Shown: positions 36,894 through 47,367 of the stretch, in pieces
How the letters are laid out: the number at the start of each line of letters is the position of its first letter
Position numbering within the stretch: position 1 is the stretch's first letter
NCBI RefSeq assembly: GCF_004358345.1
Contig: NZ_CP037952.1
Span: 4,154,001-4,218,000 of the forward strand
Length of the DNA stretch: 64,000 bases
Direction: 5' to 3'
DNA from: Parashewanella spongiae
Lineage (GTDB): Bacteria; Pseudomonadota; Gammaproteobacteria; Enterobacterales; Shewanellaceae
Position numbers and translations under genes: made by a program
The notes under the pieces: model-generated
Seen by the model: the letters and a program-made list of their open reading frames with translations, nothing else
Database searches by the model: none
What the model was told of the DNA's origin: nothing

Positions 36894-37838
36894 TTACCTT
36901 CTGGCTATGGTAATAAGTCTCGTATTTTCAAGTCTATCAATTACAGTATCTACACAAAAGTCATGGCCTAACTTATCATTTAAATAACGAACCATCTTTC
37001 CGAAATTATAAACATTGCTTAAGTGATAACGCGTTCTATTCTTATCAAAAGAGTAAATATGCTTAATCCCCATGGATAACTGAGAGCATTCAGGGAAACA
37101 TTCAAAATCAGAAGATGTTGTAATAAGCACTCCATTCTTAACCAAGGCATAGGATATTTTTTTAAGAAAATTTAAACATAATATCTCAGCATCAAACTCA
37201 GAATGCTCCTCAGTAAATTTTCGAAAAACAAACTTTATAGACTGTGTTGCAACTATACATTTTATATTTTCATATAAATGAAAAGGAAATGTTTCAAAGT
37301 TACAAGGATAAATCAGGCAGTTTTCAGAGATATAATTAGACTCTATAGTTTTTTCTTTTGAATTTTCAGAATCTACAAATTTATTTAAAAACGTTGGAAG
37401 AAGATCTTTTCCTGAATAATCTTTTTTTGGATAATATAATGGAGATGAAAGTTTAAAATACTTACCTTCTTCGTGTTCGAAACCATCAGGTCTTTGGAAA
37501 TTAGTTAAGACTTTTAAATTATTATCAACGGAAATTAATCTCACTGATTTTGGCATAACGGATAATATCTCGACTAACTGTGGACAACAGTGTCGAGTAA
37601 TTAGTCTATCTGGGTACACCAACCCTATTCCAAGTTGTAATATGTCATCGCCAGCTATGAATGGAACCCTGCTAATAATACCTAGTAAGCTTGGGAATCT
37701 CAGCAGCTCTGTAAGATAGTTGTCATCATAAGCTAGTGATTTCTCTGACTCTTTAATTGTGCTTAATGCTTCTTTTTCAATTATCGGTGACGGCAAAACA
37801 GAATAGGTTGAAGCTATCTGAAGAAAAGCCATATACAT
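36894..37838 (-). CDS. Methyltransferase-like orphan protein
   Basis: This 314-residue protein has no name I recognise. It has a pattern consistent with a class I SAM-dependent methyltransferase: DDILQLGIG (residues about 74-82, loop I), VRLISVDNN (acidic end of strand 2), IKCIVATQSI (strand 4) and FLKKISYALVKNGVLITTSSD (the hydrophobic-glycine strand 5). The glycine loop is weaker than usual. It is A+T-rich, isolated, and preceded by a perfect palindrome with a T run. Its substrate is unknown. Confidence 0.5.
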   Translation of the reverse strand: MYMAFLQIASTYSVLPSPIIEKEALSTIKESEKSLAYDDNYLTELLRFPSLLGIISRVPFIAGDDILQLGIGLVYPDRLITRHCCPQLVEILSVMPKSVRLISVDNNLKVLTNFQRPDGFEHEEGKYFKLSSPLYYPKKDYSGKDLLPTFLNKFVDSENSKEKTIESNYISENCLIYPCNFETFPFHLYENIKCIVATQSIKFVFRKFTEEHSEFDAEILCLNFLKKISYALVKNGVLITTSSDFECFPECSQLSMGIKHIYSFDKNRTRYHLSNVYNFGKMVRYLNDKLGHDFCVDTVIDRLENTRLITIARR

Positions 37839-38185
37839 GCTAATAATTAATTATAACTGTTGAGCATTATTAGTAAAAAAAAAGAAATAATAAAGTTAAA
37901 TATATTTAACTTTATTCGTCGTTATACTTATTTCTGTTTCAAGTCCTAAGTTTACTTTTTAAGGTTAGTCGTGGCTTCCAGCGATTTGATGTTCACAATT
38001 TGGTTTTAGAGATACTTTTTCTAATGCAACCTGTTGATATTGTATTGAAACCTAATTTCATTAATGCCTAGCGATTTGTTACTTTCGGAATGAAACTCTA
38101 ACCATCTAAACATTTGGAGTTATAATACATTAATCAAGTTTACTGAGAAGTCGGGGATGTATTTTTTACTCGAATTCGGTTCAAC
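37839..38185. other. Intergenic region with palindrome
   Basis: This 347-bp stretch lies between nhaD and the methyltransferase-like gene, both on the minus strand. Apart from the palindrome at 37889 I see no gene, repeat copy or convincing terminator for nhaD. Confidence 0.6.
37889..37916 (-). terminator. Perfect 28-bp palindrome followed by T run on the minus strand
   Basis: The 14-bp half AATAAAGTTAAATA is followed directly by its reverse complement. On the minus strand a run including nine T residues follows, about 20 bp before the gene start at 37838. It could be a terminator insulating the methyltransferase-like gene from nhaD transcripts, or an operator. Confidence 0.45.
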
Positions 38186-39433
38186 TTAGCTAAATAGTTG
38201 CTGCCCAATAATAATCGTCAGTCCATAGCCCAAGCTGTAGCAAATAAACAAAGCAGGGAAGTATTTTAAATAGCTTCCAAATGTCAGCTCTTTTACTTTG
38301 CTCATTGCAATTATTCCGGCCGCGCTTCCTATTACCAGCAATGACCCTCCAACGCCGACGCTATAGGTTAGTCCCATCCATTCAGACAATGACAAGGTTG
38401 GATCCGCTTTTAGCAAAGCAGCCGTCATCGGCACATTATCTAATAACGCCGATGCCATACCAGTAAAGAAGTTTGAAACGTCAGGGTTGTATATGCCGTA
38501 CACGTTCGCGAGCATATCCAATACCCCTATTTGTTTTAACATGCCCACCAGCAGCAAAATGCCTAAAAAAAACAGTAAAGTCTCGAACTCAACTTGCCTA
38601 ACATACTCCAACACTTGCACTTCTTCTTTCTCGCTTCGAGCAAAGGTTCCAATAAGAAACATTAAGGACAAACCGCTCAGGAACGTAAGCACTGGCGGTA
38701 TAGCAAACACGATATTTAATATCATCGTCATGATAATTGTTGTTAAAAATAGCACAGCAATGGCAACATCGACCTTTTGATAGTTGCGAGTAACCTCTTG
38801 AGTTGTCACTGTACCTTTAGCGTTATACGAGAACATGAAAGATAGGAAAATGACACTGATTGCAGATGGTATGAGTAAACTCAATAGTTCAGACATTTGC
38901 ACATGCCCACTTAAGAAAATCATTAAGGTTGTTACGTCGCCAGTGATCAGTGCCACACCTCCTGAGTTAACTGCAAAAATTACCAATACGGTCATTTTAA
39001 GCTTAATTTCAGAACTTAATTCAAAAGTACTCAATAGTCCGAGAGTCACTAAGGTTGCAGTAACATTATCGCAAAAGGTAGACAAAATAAGGGCAAACAT
39101 AGCCACTTGAATCATCAGTATTCTCACGGATACCTTGCTTGGGAATATTTTTTGCACGATTACTTGGATCATCCCTTTCGCATTCAAATATGCCACGAAT
39201 GTCATTGTCGACATCAAAAAAAGCCACAAGGTCGCTATTTCAAGCAAATTATCATTCAGCTGATTATCGATAAGTTTTGTTTGATTTGGATCTGACGCCG
39301 CAACAAATAAAAACACCCATGATAAACAACCTAAAAATAAGGTCGTTTTGGCTTTATTGATATGAGTAAGATCTTCAAAAATAATGGACAACAATGCAAT
39401 AATTGAAAGGATGATCAGAAAAGTATTGAGCAT
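38186..39433 (-). CDS. nhaD: Na+/H+ antiporter NhaD-type
   Basis: The 415-residue polytopic membrane protein shows the NhaD pattern: TFCDNVTATLVTLGLLS, NSGGVALITGDVTTLMIFLSGH, and MASALLDNVPMTAAL followed by GVGGSLLVIGSAAG. These regions carry the ion-binding residues. NhaD antiporters expel sodium at alkaline pH and suit a marine habitat. The length fits shorter NhaD proteins. It is a single-gene unit. Confidence 0.92.
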   Translation of the reverse strand: MLNTFLIILSIIALLSIIFEDLTHINKAKTTLFLGCLSWVFLFVAASDPNQTKLIDNQLNDNLLEIATLWLFLMSTMTFVAYLNAKGMIQVIVQKIFPSKVSVRILMIQVAMFALILSTFCDNVTATLVTLGLLSTFELSSEIKLKMTVLVIFAVNSGGVALITGDVTTLMIFLSGHVQMSELLSLLIPSAISVIFLSFMFSYNAKGTVTTQEVTRNYQKVDVAIAVLFLTTIIMTMILNIVFAIPPVLTFLSGLSLMFLIGTFARSEKEEVQVLEYVRQVEFETLLFFLGILLLVGMLKQIGVLDMLANVYGIYNPDVSNFFTGMASALLDNVPMTAALLKADPTLSLSEWMGLTYSVGVGGSLLVIGSAAGIIAMSKVKELTFGSYLKYFPALFICYSLGYGLTIIIGQQLFS

Positions 39434-39722
39434 TTCGTTTCCGCCAAGGTTCTATTTGTTACAGGTATTCATCTGAAATGACTAATTAATTTCAGTGTAG
39501 GTTAATTCCATAGAAACGCACGTGAGAACATCATGCTCTCTATAATTCCACGCGCATAAAATCACACTCATATTAAAATAACAACTCGTTGAGGGTTGAT
39601 AAATACCGAAATTCATTATACATACAGACAACAAAAGACTTTGAAAGCATTTACAAAGTAATTAATATTCTTTCATGTTGTTCTGAGCGGCATAAAATCC
39701 ACCTCATTATAAACCTAACTAA

Positions 39723-39782
39723 ATCGGTTGAACGCACAATTTAACTTCAATAGATTAAAGTTAAATTGTGCGTTCAACTGAT
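39723..39782. repeat. Long hairpin (21-bp perfect stem, extendable to 25 bp)
   Basis: GTTGAACGCACAATTTAACTT at 39727-39747 is exactly complementary to 39758-39778, around a 10-nt loop; three more pairs and one wobble extend it. No T run follows. It lies 12 bp from composite element A5 and may be a small mobile hairpin or a cruciform site. Confidence 0.75.
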
Positions 39783-39842
39783 ATATTTAGGATAATACCA
39801 ATTACAGTAATTAAATGCTCAACTCAGAGCTATGTGTGCGTA

Positions 39843-40008
39843 TAAGTACCTGACCATAAGTTTCTTAAGATTTTCTAGTGCCCAGTTTCAGCACTCTACG
39901 GTGTTGCAACTTCGGTTACATAGCTACGGCTATTCGCCCTATATTGCGTCTGGTATAGCACTAAACCTGAACACAATAATTATCAAAGAACTTATCGACA
40001 GGTACTTA
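39843..40008. repeat. Small nested element with TAAGTACCTG ends
   Basis: A 166-bp insert with perfect 10-bp inverted ends TAAGTACCTG splits the A5 arm between positions that are contiguous in copy A4. It has no coding potential. No second copy is seen in the window. Confidence 0.65.
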
Positions 40009-40044
40009 AAGTACAAACGAAATTGGTGAAAACATAGTTATTAC

Positions 40045-40253
40045 CGACATACAAAACTGTCGTTACTTCGTTTCCAAATAAGAAAACGATAACGCATCAG
40101 AAATGACCAATTTACGCTGTCTTCGATGCTTTTGAGCATTCACGGTTCTGTGTTGTGACCAGCTCACTTAAATGGCTAAGCATCACTGCTCACGCCTTGA
40201 ACAGATAAATGCTCAAATAGCACAAAATTCAATCCTGAAAGATCAACAGACCC
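40045..40253 (-). repeat. Partial family B element (copy B4)
   Basis: From the shared CGACATACAAAACTGTCG block to the terminal GAAAGATCAACAGACCC the sequence is family B; the other half is replaced by family A. Confidence 0.8.
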
Positions 40254-40275
40254 TAATTACTGTAATTGGTATAAG

Positions 40276-40357
40276 GCACTAGATTTCCACTTTCGTGGGA
40301 ATAACGAAATCACCGCATCGAGTTGTGCATATATCACTCACTCGTGTGGTTGCCCTA
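40276..40357. repeat. Family E repeat, inverted partial copy (E3)
   Basis: The GCACTAGATTTCCACTTTCG to CACTCACTCGTGTGGTTGCCCT stretch is the reverse complement of the first part of E1 at 30901. Confidence 0.75.
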
Positions 40358-40417
40358 ATGATTGATTGCAATATAAGAAGACAATTTATGATTTTAAGAA
40401 TTATGAGTACAATGTTT

Positions 40418-43255
40418 TTATTTAAAGGTCAGATTAAACATACCTGAAGCAAAACCTCCTGATTTTGCAACCTCCCTAACTGTTTTTCCACTCGAGTTTT
40501 TGAGCAACAGATCTTGACACCCACTCTTTCCTAATTTAGATACTATCGCTTTTCTGTTTAGTCTCATTGCCAAGAAAATCGGGAATTCACCAGAACCGTC
40601 AGGGGCATTGATATAAGAAGCTAGATTAATGAATTTACGGCTGGTTTCTTTCTGTTCCTCAGTAATAACAAAGTCTTCTTCGTCTTCTTCCGACTCTTCT
40701 CCAACCCAAATTATATTCTTAAGATTTTCAACGATACTTACACTATTATGTTTAACAGCTAAATGGAGCGGGGTTGTATTATGTTCGTCCCATGGCGCTG
40801 TTTGCAATAATAATAATGCACAATTGCTATGACGGTTTTCTAATGCTAGTTCAAATACCGTTTTATTATCGTTGGATAAGTCACTATGTTTAAATTTACT
40901 TGGCTCTGACAACATCAGCTCCATGATGTCTTTTTTACCTTCTTTACATGCTAATTGAAATGCTGAATAATTTTGTCCGCCATATACTTTAAATGGATCT
41001 AACTTAATACTTGTAGAAGACTCAAAAATATCAAAATCACCAATTTCACAAAGCCGAACAACAGCTGATGTATCACTATCGATAACAGCCGTATTTAACT
41101 CGTCTATTAACTCTTTGAGTGTTTTGCAGGGCTTTACTACTTCTATTGCAACCTGAGGGGCTGGTACATCGACTGCAACCATAGGCAGTAGCGGCGCAGT
41201 TTTAACTTCTGGCTGGCTTGTGCTTTGAATTCGAATTTTCGATTTATTAGGAGTTGCTATATCGACTGCAACCACAGGTGGTAGTGGCACAGTTTCACCT
41301 TCTGGCTGACTTGTAATACTCAACTCACTTTGTGTTGTAATTTTCGATTTATTAGGGGCTGCTACATCGACTGCAGCCATAGGAGTTAGTGACACAGTTT
41401 CACCTTCTAGCTGGCTTTCAGTATTCAACTCTTTTTGTGTTCTAATTTTCGATTTAATGCTTGGAGTTGTCGCAACGGCGCTTACTTTATTAATAGGCTT
41501 GGGGTCAAAGTCAATTGTTTCATTCAGTGTTTCTAAATATCTAACTAATTCTTTGTTCTCACTTTGAATTGCTGCATCAAAAATAGCTTTTGAAGCTTCA
41601 AGAGAACCGTACACATTTTGGACTTCTCCATATAGCATGGTACTTGCTAGCGTTACGTCCTCATCGGTAACAAAAATCTTTCCTTTCAGTTTTTGCGCTA
41701 CTAAAACTTTTATCAGTAACTTAAATATCCTCACGTTGCCTGTTAAGGCAGCCTCATGAAGCGCATTACGCCCATCTATATTTTTTATCGATAAATCAAC
41801 ACCGTTACAGTAAAACAATATCAGCTTAGCCTCATCATAGTTATTACTTTGAATCGCAAAATGTAACGCTGTATTACCTTTTGGAGTAACTTTATTTGTA
41901 TCAACATTTTCTTGGTTTAGTAAAAGCACCAAACTGAGTAAATCATTCTTTGACACAGCATGTTGAATTAAATAGGTTCCGTTAGCTAATCTACAATTAA
42001 CGACATTGGGTGACGTACTGCAAGTCCTTGCCAAAGCAATATGGCCGTTATGACCAATCCCATCAAATAAATCAGCCGCTAGTTCGTCATTAGATCTATT
42101 TTGAACTTCAGTGCCTACCTTGGTCATTAAGTGACCAACAAATTCTTTTTCAAAATTTAATTTAATCAACTGCATAGTTAAGGTATTGACAGCCATTTGG
42201 TAGCGAACAAAATCTTCACAACTCTTTGCTTTGAACTGAATTAACTTTTTTGCAAACTCAAACAAAGACTCTTTATCATCTTCGGCTGCAATCACTTGAG
42301 TCATTAACGCCCAATTGACGGGTCGACTTCCATCCAATAAATCATATTCATAACCGTTTAAAATACAGATATCTGGAGCAAAACTCTTCTTTGAGGCCAC
42401 TTCTGTTAAACGATAAAGCCCTGTACTTTCTCTGCTTAATATTACATTCGGGAAGAGCGAAGATGTAAGCGTTTGTCCTGCACTTATTTTTTGTGACGTT
42501 AACAAAAAACACTTCTTCACTACATTGGCATCTATTTTGTATTTAACAATAAGTAACTGCATTAACATTGAGGGAGAAATACAAGTTCTTGCAATCTCAC
42601 GAACTCTTGATAACTGTGTTTCTGAAACTGTTGTGCATGTGGCTGCGATTCGATTTACGTACTTTAAACCCAACCCCATTTCGTTCGAGACAAAAGCTAC
42701 ACAAGCTGAAATATTGGCTAAATTTGGTTTTATTCTATTATGTGTTAAGTAGCTTCTGACACAAGAAAAAACAGTTTCAACCAATGCTTGCTCAAATTCG
42801 ACAGTAATATTCTCTATTCCTGCGTTCAAGGTAATTAGTGCTCGATGGGTATTTAAATGCATTACTTTCCCTGTTGATGCTTCCTGCTCACATTGTAACT
42901 GTATGACTGCCGCTTCTTTAGATTCCATAGTTGACGGACCATTCAGTTTTATGCACAGTTCATCAATATGATCTTCAACGCTCCCAAACTGCTCTTTGTA
43001 CACTTGATCTATCTTAAAATCATCAAACCTTTGAATATTGCTTTTAAATTGCTCTAGACGGGGATTAACCCGCACTCGTGACTCAACTGATAAGTTATTT
43101 TCAATAGCAACATATAAATCTTCGAGTTTTGAAACTAGTTTAGCTTTTGAATCCAAAGTCTTTGGATTGGCAACAACATTGACTTCGTTAGCTTCCGTCA
43201 GAGCACCTGAATAATATAGAGTAGAGCTTAATGTGTTTGAAAATTCTGGTGTCAT
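40418..43255 (-). CDS. Ankyrin-repeat protein with repetitive linker, putative effector
   Basis: The 945-residue protein has an N-terminal helical region (1-410), a first ankyrin block (about 420-520, for example KGNTALHFAIQSNNYDEAKLI and DGRNALHEAALTGNVRIFKLL), a linker (about 600-700) with three degenerate repeats of 30-38 residues containing SKI-x-T-Q-S-E and V-A-V-D, and a second ankyrin block (about 760-945, for example NTTPLHLAVKHN). There is no signal peptide. AAGGG precedes the ATG. Such proteins are common among host-directed bacterial effectors, but some act within bacteria. It stands where holA and nadD would be expected upstream of rsfS. Confidence 0.75.
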   Translation of the reverse strand: MTPEFSNTLSSTLYYSGALTEANEVNVVANPKTLDSKAKLVSKLEDLYVAIENNLSVESRVRVNPRLEQFKSNIQRFDDFKIDQVYKEQFGSVEDHIDELCIKLNGPSTMESKEAAVIQLQCEQEASTGKVMHLNTHRALITLNAGIENITVEFEQALVETVFSCVRSYLTHNRIKPNLANISACVAFVSNEMGLGLKYVNRIAATCTTVSETQLSRVREIARTCISPSMLMQLLIVKYKIDANVVKKCFLLTSQKISAGQTLTSSLFPNVILSRESTGLYRLTEVASKKSFAPDICILNGYEYDLLDGSRPVNWALMTQVIAAEDDKESLFEFAKKLIQFKAKSCEDFVRYQMAVNTLTMQLIKLNFEKEFVGHLMTKVGTEVQNRSNDELAADLFDGIGHNGHIALARTCSTSPNVVNCRLANGTYLIQHAVSKNDLLSLVLLLNQENVDTNKVTPKGNTALHFAIQSNNYDEAKLILFYCNGVDLSIKNIDGRNALHEAALTGNVRIFKLLIKVLVAQKLKGKIFVTDEDVTLASTMLYGEVQNVYGSLEASKAIFDAAIQSENKELVRYLETLNETIDFDPKPINKVSAVATTPSIKSKIRTQKELNTESQLEGETVSLTPMAAVDVAAPNKSKITTQSELSITSQPEGETVPLPPVVAVDIATPNKSKIRIQSTSQPEVKTAPLLPMVAVDVPAPQVAIEVVKPCKTLKELIDELNTAVIDSDTSAVVRLCEIGDFDIFESSTSIKLDPFKVYGGQNYSAFQLACKEGKKDIMELMLSEPSKFKHSDLSNDNKTVFELALENRHSNCALLLLQTAPWDEHNTTPLHLAVKHNSVSIVENLKNIIWVGEESEEDEEDFVITEEQKETSRKFINLASYINAPDGSGEFPIFLAMRLNRKAIVSKLGKSGCQDLLLKNSSGKTVREVAKSGGFASGMFNLTFK

Positions 43256-43552
43256 TACCGTTACCCTTAAAACAATAAAATACGCTATTTCTATTTATAC
43301 CAATTACAGGAAATATAGAGATGTACGCAGGGTATGGTTGTCCAACCTCGTCTGCAAGATTAGTGAAGCATAATTAATTAAATGGTTAAAAAGTAACGTG
43401 ATGAAATTATGCACAAAATAATCGTACAAAGGTGTTACTTCCACCTTTCACATCCCTTAACAGACGGCATTTTCATTAGCTGAAAACTATATTTTATAGG
43501 CGCATCAGTATATACTTCGCAGCTATTTTTTATCCGTATTTGAGGTATGGGT
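43256..43552. other. Divergent intergenic region
   Basis: This 297-bp gap separates the ankyrin gene from rsfS and should hold promoters for both. It contains a half copy of the family A end (ATACCAATTACAG at about 43297) with no matching other end. The genes nadD and holA, which normally precede rsfS, are absent. Confidence 0.6.
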
Positions 43553-43882
43553 GTGCAAGGTACAGAATTAAAAGAATTTATCGTTGACAAAATTGACGAT
43601 TTAAAAGCAAAAAATATCATTACATTTGACGTAAAAGAGAAATCTACAATTACCGATTTTATGGTGATTTGCTCAGGAACATCAAAAACCCACGTTAAAG
43701 CAATTGCTGAATATATCGCTCTTGAAACTAAAAATGCTGGCGTACCTCCACTTGGTGTTGAAGGAAGAGATGGTAGCGAATGGGTATTGGTTGATCTCGG
43801 TTCTGTTATTTTGCATGTCATGCAAGAACAAACTCGTGAATTTTACCAACTAGAAAAACTTTGGTCAGATACTCCCGAGTAA
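43553..43882 (+). CDS. rsfS: Ribosomal silencing factor RsfS
   Basis: RsfS binds L14 on the large subunit and blocks subunit joining in starvation. The 109-residue product begins [19 protein letters not shown] and contains [24 protein letters not shown], close to the E. coli protein (105 residues). The GTG at 43553 is favoured over the ATG two codons upstream because GAGG lies at good spacing for it. The stop overlaps the rlmH start (TAATG). Confidence 0.95.
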   Translation: MQGTELKEFIVDKIDDLKAKNIITFDVKEKSTITDFMVICSGTSKTHVKAIAEYIALETKNAGVPPLGVEGRDGSEWVLVDLGSVILHVMQEQTREFYQLEKLWSDTPE

Positions 43883-44352
43883 TGAAACTTCAACTTGTTG
43901 CGGTTGGCACTAAAATGCCAGCTTGGGTAACCAGCGGTTTTCAGGAATATCAGCGGCGTTTTCCTAGAGATATGGCGCTAGAGCTTGTTGAAATTCCTGC
44001 AGGAAAGCGTGGAAAGAACGCTGATATTGCTAGAATTCTTCAAAAAGAAGGCGAATTAATGCTTTCAGCTATTCCGAAGAGCAACCATATTGTATCTTTA
44101 GATTTGCCCGGAAAAAATTATACAACACCGGATCTTGCATCTGCCATGAATAAATGGCAACTTGATGGGCGTGATGTCAGTTTACTCATTGGTGGCCCAG
44201 AAGGTCTTTCACCTGCTTGTAAACTAGCCGCGAGCCAGAGTTGGTGTTTATCTGCTCTAACCTTGCCTCACCCTTTAGTAAGAATTGTTGTTGCTGAAAG
44301 TTTATACCGAGCTTGGAGTGTGAATAACAATCACCCTTACCATCGAGAGTAA
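43882..44352 (+). CDS. rlmH: 23S rRNA pseudouridine-1915 N3-methyltransferase
   Basis: RlmH methylates pseudouridine 1915 of 23S rRNA in the assembled ribosome. The 156-residue SPOUT protein shows [14 protein letters not shown] (the knotted SAM loop) and [31 protein letters not shown] at the C-terminus. The ATG overlaps the rsfS stop codon. Confidence 0.97.
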   Translation: MKLQLVAVGTKMPAWVTSGFQEYQRRFPRDMALELVEIPAGKRGKNADIARILQKEGELMLSAIPKSNHIVSLDLPGKNYTTPDLASAMNKWQLDGRDVSLLIGGPEGLSPACKLAASQSWCLSALTLPHPLVRIVVAESLYRAWSVNNNHPYHRE

Positions 44353-44392
44353 GGGTAAATAATTTTAATTTGTTGCTGATTTTGGAGAGACT

Positions 44393-46249
44393 GTGCCGCC
44401 ACAAAAGCGAATGACCATACATGATCACGCTGCAGAATCTTCACTGTTTAAACGCCGTGCTTTATTTACTTTTGTTTGCGTAATAGCTCTTATCAGTGTT
44501 TTACTTGCTAATCTATACCATTTGCAAATAAAACGTTTTAGCGATTATTCAACTCGTTCTAATGAAAACCGTATTCGTGTTGTACCTGTAGCACCCAGCC
44601 GCGGGTTGATTTACGATCGCCACGGTCAATTGCTCGCAGAAAATAGACCATTTTATTCGTTGCAGGTATTACCTGAAAAAACCAAAAATCTAGACGATTC
44701 TTTATTAAAATTAAAAACAGTTATTGATCTTTCTGATGAAGAAATCGAACTATTTAAAGAGTCATTAAAATATCATCGTCGTTTCAAACAACTTGCTCTT
44801 AAAAGCCGACTCACACCTGAACAAGTAGCGGAATTCACTGTAAACCAACACAGGTTTCCCGGTATTTTTATCGAAGCAGGTCTCAAACGTTATTATCCAC
44901 ATAGTGATGCGCTCACTCATGTGCTCGGTTATGTCGGAAAGATCAACCAAAAAGATCAAGCACAATTAGAGCAGAATGAGCAATGGATCAACTACGCGGC
45001 AACTCGTGATATTGGTAAACAAGGTATCGAGAAGTATTACGAAAGTCTACTGCATGGTATACCGGGGCATTTAGAGGAAGAAGTAAATAACCGCGGAAGA
45101 ACCATTCGAACTTTGGCTAGTACACCTCCAGAACCGGGACAAGATATATACTTAACTCTTGATCTTGAGTTACAAAAGAAAGCCATAGAATTATTAGCTG
45201 GGCGTCGAGGCTCAGTGGTCGCCATAGATCCGAGAGACGGTGGCATTTTAGCCCTCGTCTCTAGCCCAAGTTATGATCCAAACCAATTTGTTCACGGTAT
45301 TTCAGGGAAGTCATACAGCGCATTGCTCAACAACACGTCTCGCCCATTAATAAATCGTGCAACTCAAGGTCAATATGCGCCAGCATCAACGATAAAACCA
45401 TTAATGGCTTTAGCTGGATTGGAAGGAAATGTTGTGGAAGAAAGAACCCGCATTTGGGATCCTGGTTTTTGGCAAATACCAAACGTTGATCATAAATATC
45501 GAGACTGGTACCGATGGGGACATGGTTGGGTAGATGTTCATGATGCCATTATCCACTCCTGCGATACGTATTTTTACGAATTGGCCTACAAACTTGGAAT
45601 AACAAAAATTTCGACGTTCATGGAGCCATTCGGTTTTGGAGAGAATTCAGGGATAGATATTTTTGAAGAGGTTTCAGGTAATTTGCCATCGAAAGATTGG
45701 AAGCGACTAAAATACAATCAATCTTGGTGGAGAGGCGACACGGTTAATATCGGTATTGGTCAAGGATATTGGACGGCCACACCAATTCAGCTCGCAAAAG
45801 CCACCAGTATCATCGCCAATCGTGGAAATAGATTTGTCCCTCACTTGCTGAAATCTATTAAGGATGAAACAACAAAAATTGACTCACCAATTGATGAGTT
45901 ACCTCCAATAGTTTTAAAAAATCAGCACAATTGGGAGATTGTTAATGATTCGATGTTCCGTACCGCAAATAAAATTCGTTTCAAAAACTCCCCTTATAAG
46001 GTAGCAATGAAAACAGGTACCGCACAAGTTGTGAGCATTGCTCAAGACGAAAAATACGACGCCAAAAATATCAGCGAAAAATACCGTGATAATGCGTTAA
46101 TTGTTGCCTATGCCCCTTATGAAGCACCCACAATTGTGCTTGCCATAGTGATTGAAAATGCAGGTTGGGGTGGTGAAAATGCTGGACCTGTTGCCAAATC
46201 ATTACTTGATGAATACCTATTGAGACCTAATCTGGAGGCTCAACCATGA
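44393..46249 (+). CDS. mrdA: Penicillin-binding protein 2 (elongasome transpeptidase)
   Basis: MrdA is the class B transpeptidase that cross-links lateral-wall peptidoglycan with RodA. The 618-residue protein has an N-terminal cytoplasmic tail, one membrane helix (about 24-45), a dimerisation domain with [20 protein letters not shown], and the transpeptidase domain with STIK, SCD and KTGTAQ motifs. The GTG at 44393 follows GGAG; the ATG six codons in is possible. Its 3' end overlaps rodA by 4 bp. Confidence 0.96.
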   Translation: MPPQKRMTIHDHAAESSLFKRRALFTFVCVIALISVLLANLYHLQIKRFSDYSTRSNENRIRVVPVAPSRGLIYDRHGQLLAENRPFYSLQVLPEKTKNLDDSLLKLKTVIDLSDEEIELFKESLKYHRRFKQLALKSRLTPEQVAEFTVNQHRFPGIFIEAGLKRYYPHSDALTHVLGYVGKINQKDQAQLEQNEQWINYAATRDIGKQGIEKYYESLLHGIPGHLEEEVNNRGRTIRTLASTPPEPGQDIYLTLDLELQKKAIELLAGRRGSVVAIDPRDGGILALVSSPSYDPNQFVHGISGKSYSALLNNTSRPLINRATQGQYAPASTIKPLMALAGLEGNVVEERTRIWDPGFWQIPNVDHKYRDWYRWGHGWVDVHDAIIHSCDTYFYELAYKLGITKISTFMEPFGFGENSGIDIFEEVSGNLPSKDWKRLKYNQSWWRGDTVNIGIGQGYWTATPIQLAKATSIIANRGNRFVPHLLKSIKDETTKIDSPIDELPPIVLKNQHNWEIVNDSMFRTANKIRFKNSPYKVAMKTGTAQVVSIAQDEKYDAKNISEKYRDNALIVAYAPYEAPTIVLAIVIENAGWGGENAGPVAKSLLDEYLLRPNLEAQP

Positions 46250-47352
46250 ACTCTGAGCACTACAGACAAAATATTTGGCGAAGAATGCATATCGACCTAC
46301 TTCTTCTCATTGGGATTCTTGCTCTGATGAGTTTTGGGTCGTTTATTATTTATTCAGCCAGTGGTAATAATTTTGCCATGATAGAAAGGCAAGCAATCCG
46401 TATAGTTTTGTCCCTATTCGTGATGTTTATCGTTGCTCAAATCAACCCTGAAGTTTTAAGGCGCTGGGCACTGCCTATCTATTTGACTGGCGTGGCGTTG
46501 CTCATAGGTGTGATGTTTTTTGGAGAAGTGAATAAAGGCGCACAGCGTTGGTTAAATGTAGGTTTTATTGAATTTCAACCTTCCGAACTAATGAAGCTCG
46601 CTTTTCCGATTACTATGGCTTGGTATATCAGTAAATTCCCACTTCCACCCAAAAAGCGTTATCTAGCAGGTGCTGCGATACTGCTACTAATTCCTACATT
46701 ATTAATCGCTAAACAGCCCGATCTTGGAACTTCTATTCTGGTCGCTTCATCTGGCATATTTGTTTTGTTTTTATCAGGAATGAGTTGGCGAATTGTACTC
46801 AGTATTATTTGTTCGGGTTTAGCCTTTTTACCTGTGCTTTGGTATTTCTTAATGCATGATTATCAACGTACACGAGTATTGACATTATTTAACCCAGAGA
46901 GCGATCCTCTTGGTGCTGGTTATCACATTATTCAATCGAAAATTGCAATTGGTTCTGGTGGGCTCTGGGGTAAAGGTTGGCTGCACGGCACACAATCCCA
47001 GCTCGAGTTTTTGCCAGAGAGGCACACTGATTTTATCTTCGCTGTTATTGGCGAAGAGTTTGGTTTAGTTGGTAGTCTCTTTTTACTGTTGATGTATTTA
47101 TACATAATTGGTCGTGGGCTCGCTATTGCATCAAATGCACAAACCAGCTTTTCTCGGTTGCTCGCGGGCAGTATCACATTGACATTTTTCGTTTATATTT
47201 TTGTCAATATTGGAATGGTTTCTGGCATATTACCTGTAGTCGGTGTTCCGCTACCATTAATCAGCTATGGTGGCACATCTATGCTAACGTTAATGGTTGG
47301 GTTTGGTATTTTAATGAGCATTAATACTCATCGTCGTTTTGTTGATAAATAA
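46246..47352 (+). CDS. rodA: Rod shape-determining peptidoglycan glycosyltransferase RodA
   Basis: RodA is the SEDS glycosyltransferase of the elongasome and works with MrdA. The 368-residue polytopic protein has about ten membrane helices and the [10 protein letters not shown] and [15 protein letters not shown] signatures. It starts within the ATGA overlap with mrdA. Also called mrdB. Confidence 0.96.
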   Translation: MNSEHYRQNIWRRMHIDLLLLIGILALMSFGSFIIYSASGNNFAMIERQAIRIVLSLFVMFIVAQINPEVLRRWALPIYLTGVALLIGVMFFGEVNKGAQRWLNVGFIEFQPSELMKLAFPITMAWYISKFPLPPKKRYLAGAAILLLIPTLLIAKQPDLGTSILVASSGIFVLFLSGMSWRIVLSIICSGLAFLPVLWYFLMHDYQRTRVLTLFNPESDPLGAGYHIIQSKIAIGSGGLWGKGWLHGTQSQLEFLPERHTDFIFAVIGEEFGLVGSLFLLLMYLYIIGRGLAIASNAQTSFSRLLAGSITLTFFVYIFVNIGMVSGILPVVGVPLPLISYGGTSMLTLMVGFGILMSINTHRRFVDK

Positions 47353-47367
47353 GGAATGGAAACTATT

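Larger units (their letters stand above)
39794..40272. repeat. Composite family A element (copy A5) with two nested pieces
   Basis: Family A ends are present at both sides. Reading inward, a 166-bp element interrupts the left arm, and from 40045 the interior is family B sequence up to 40253, after which the A end resumes. The switch from A to B is at a block that both families share. Confidence 0.8.
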
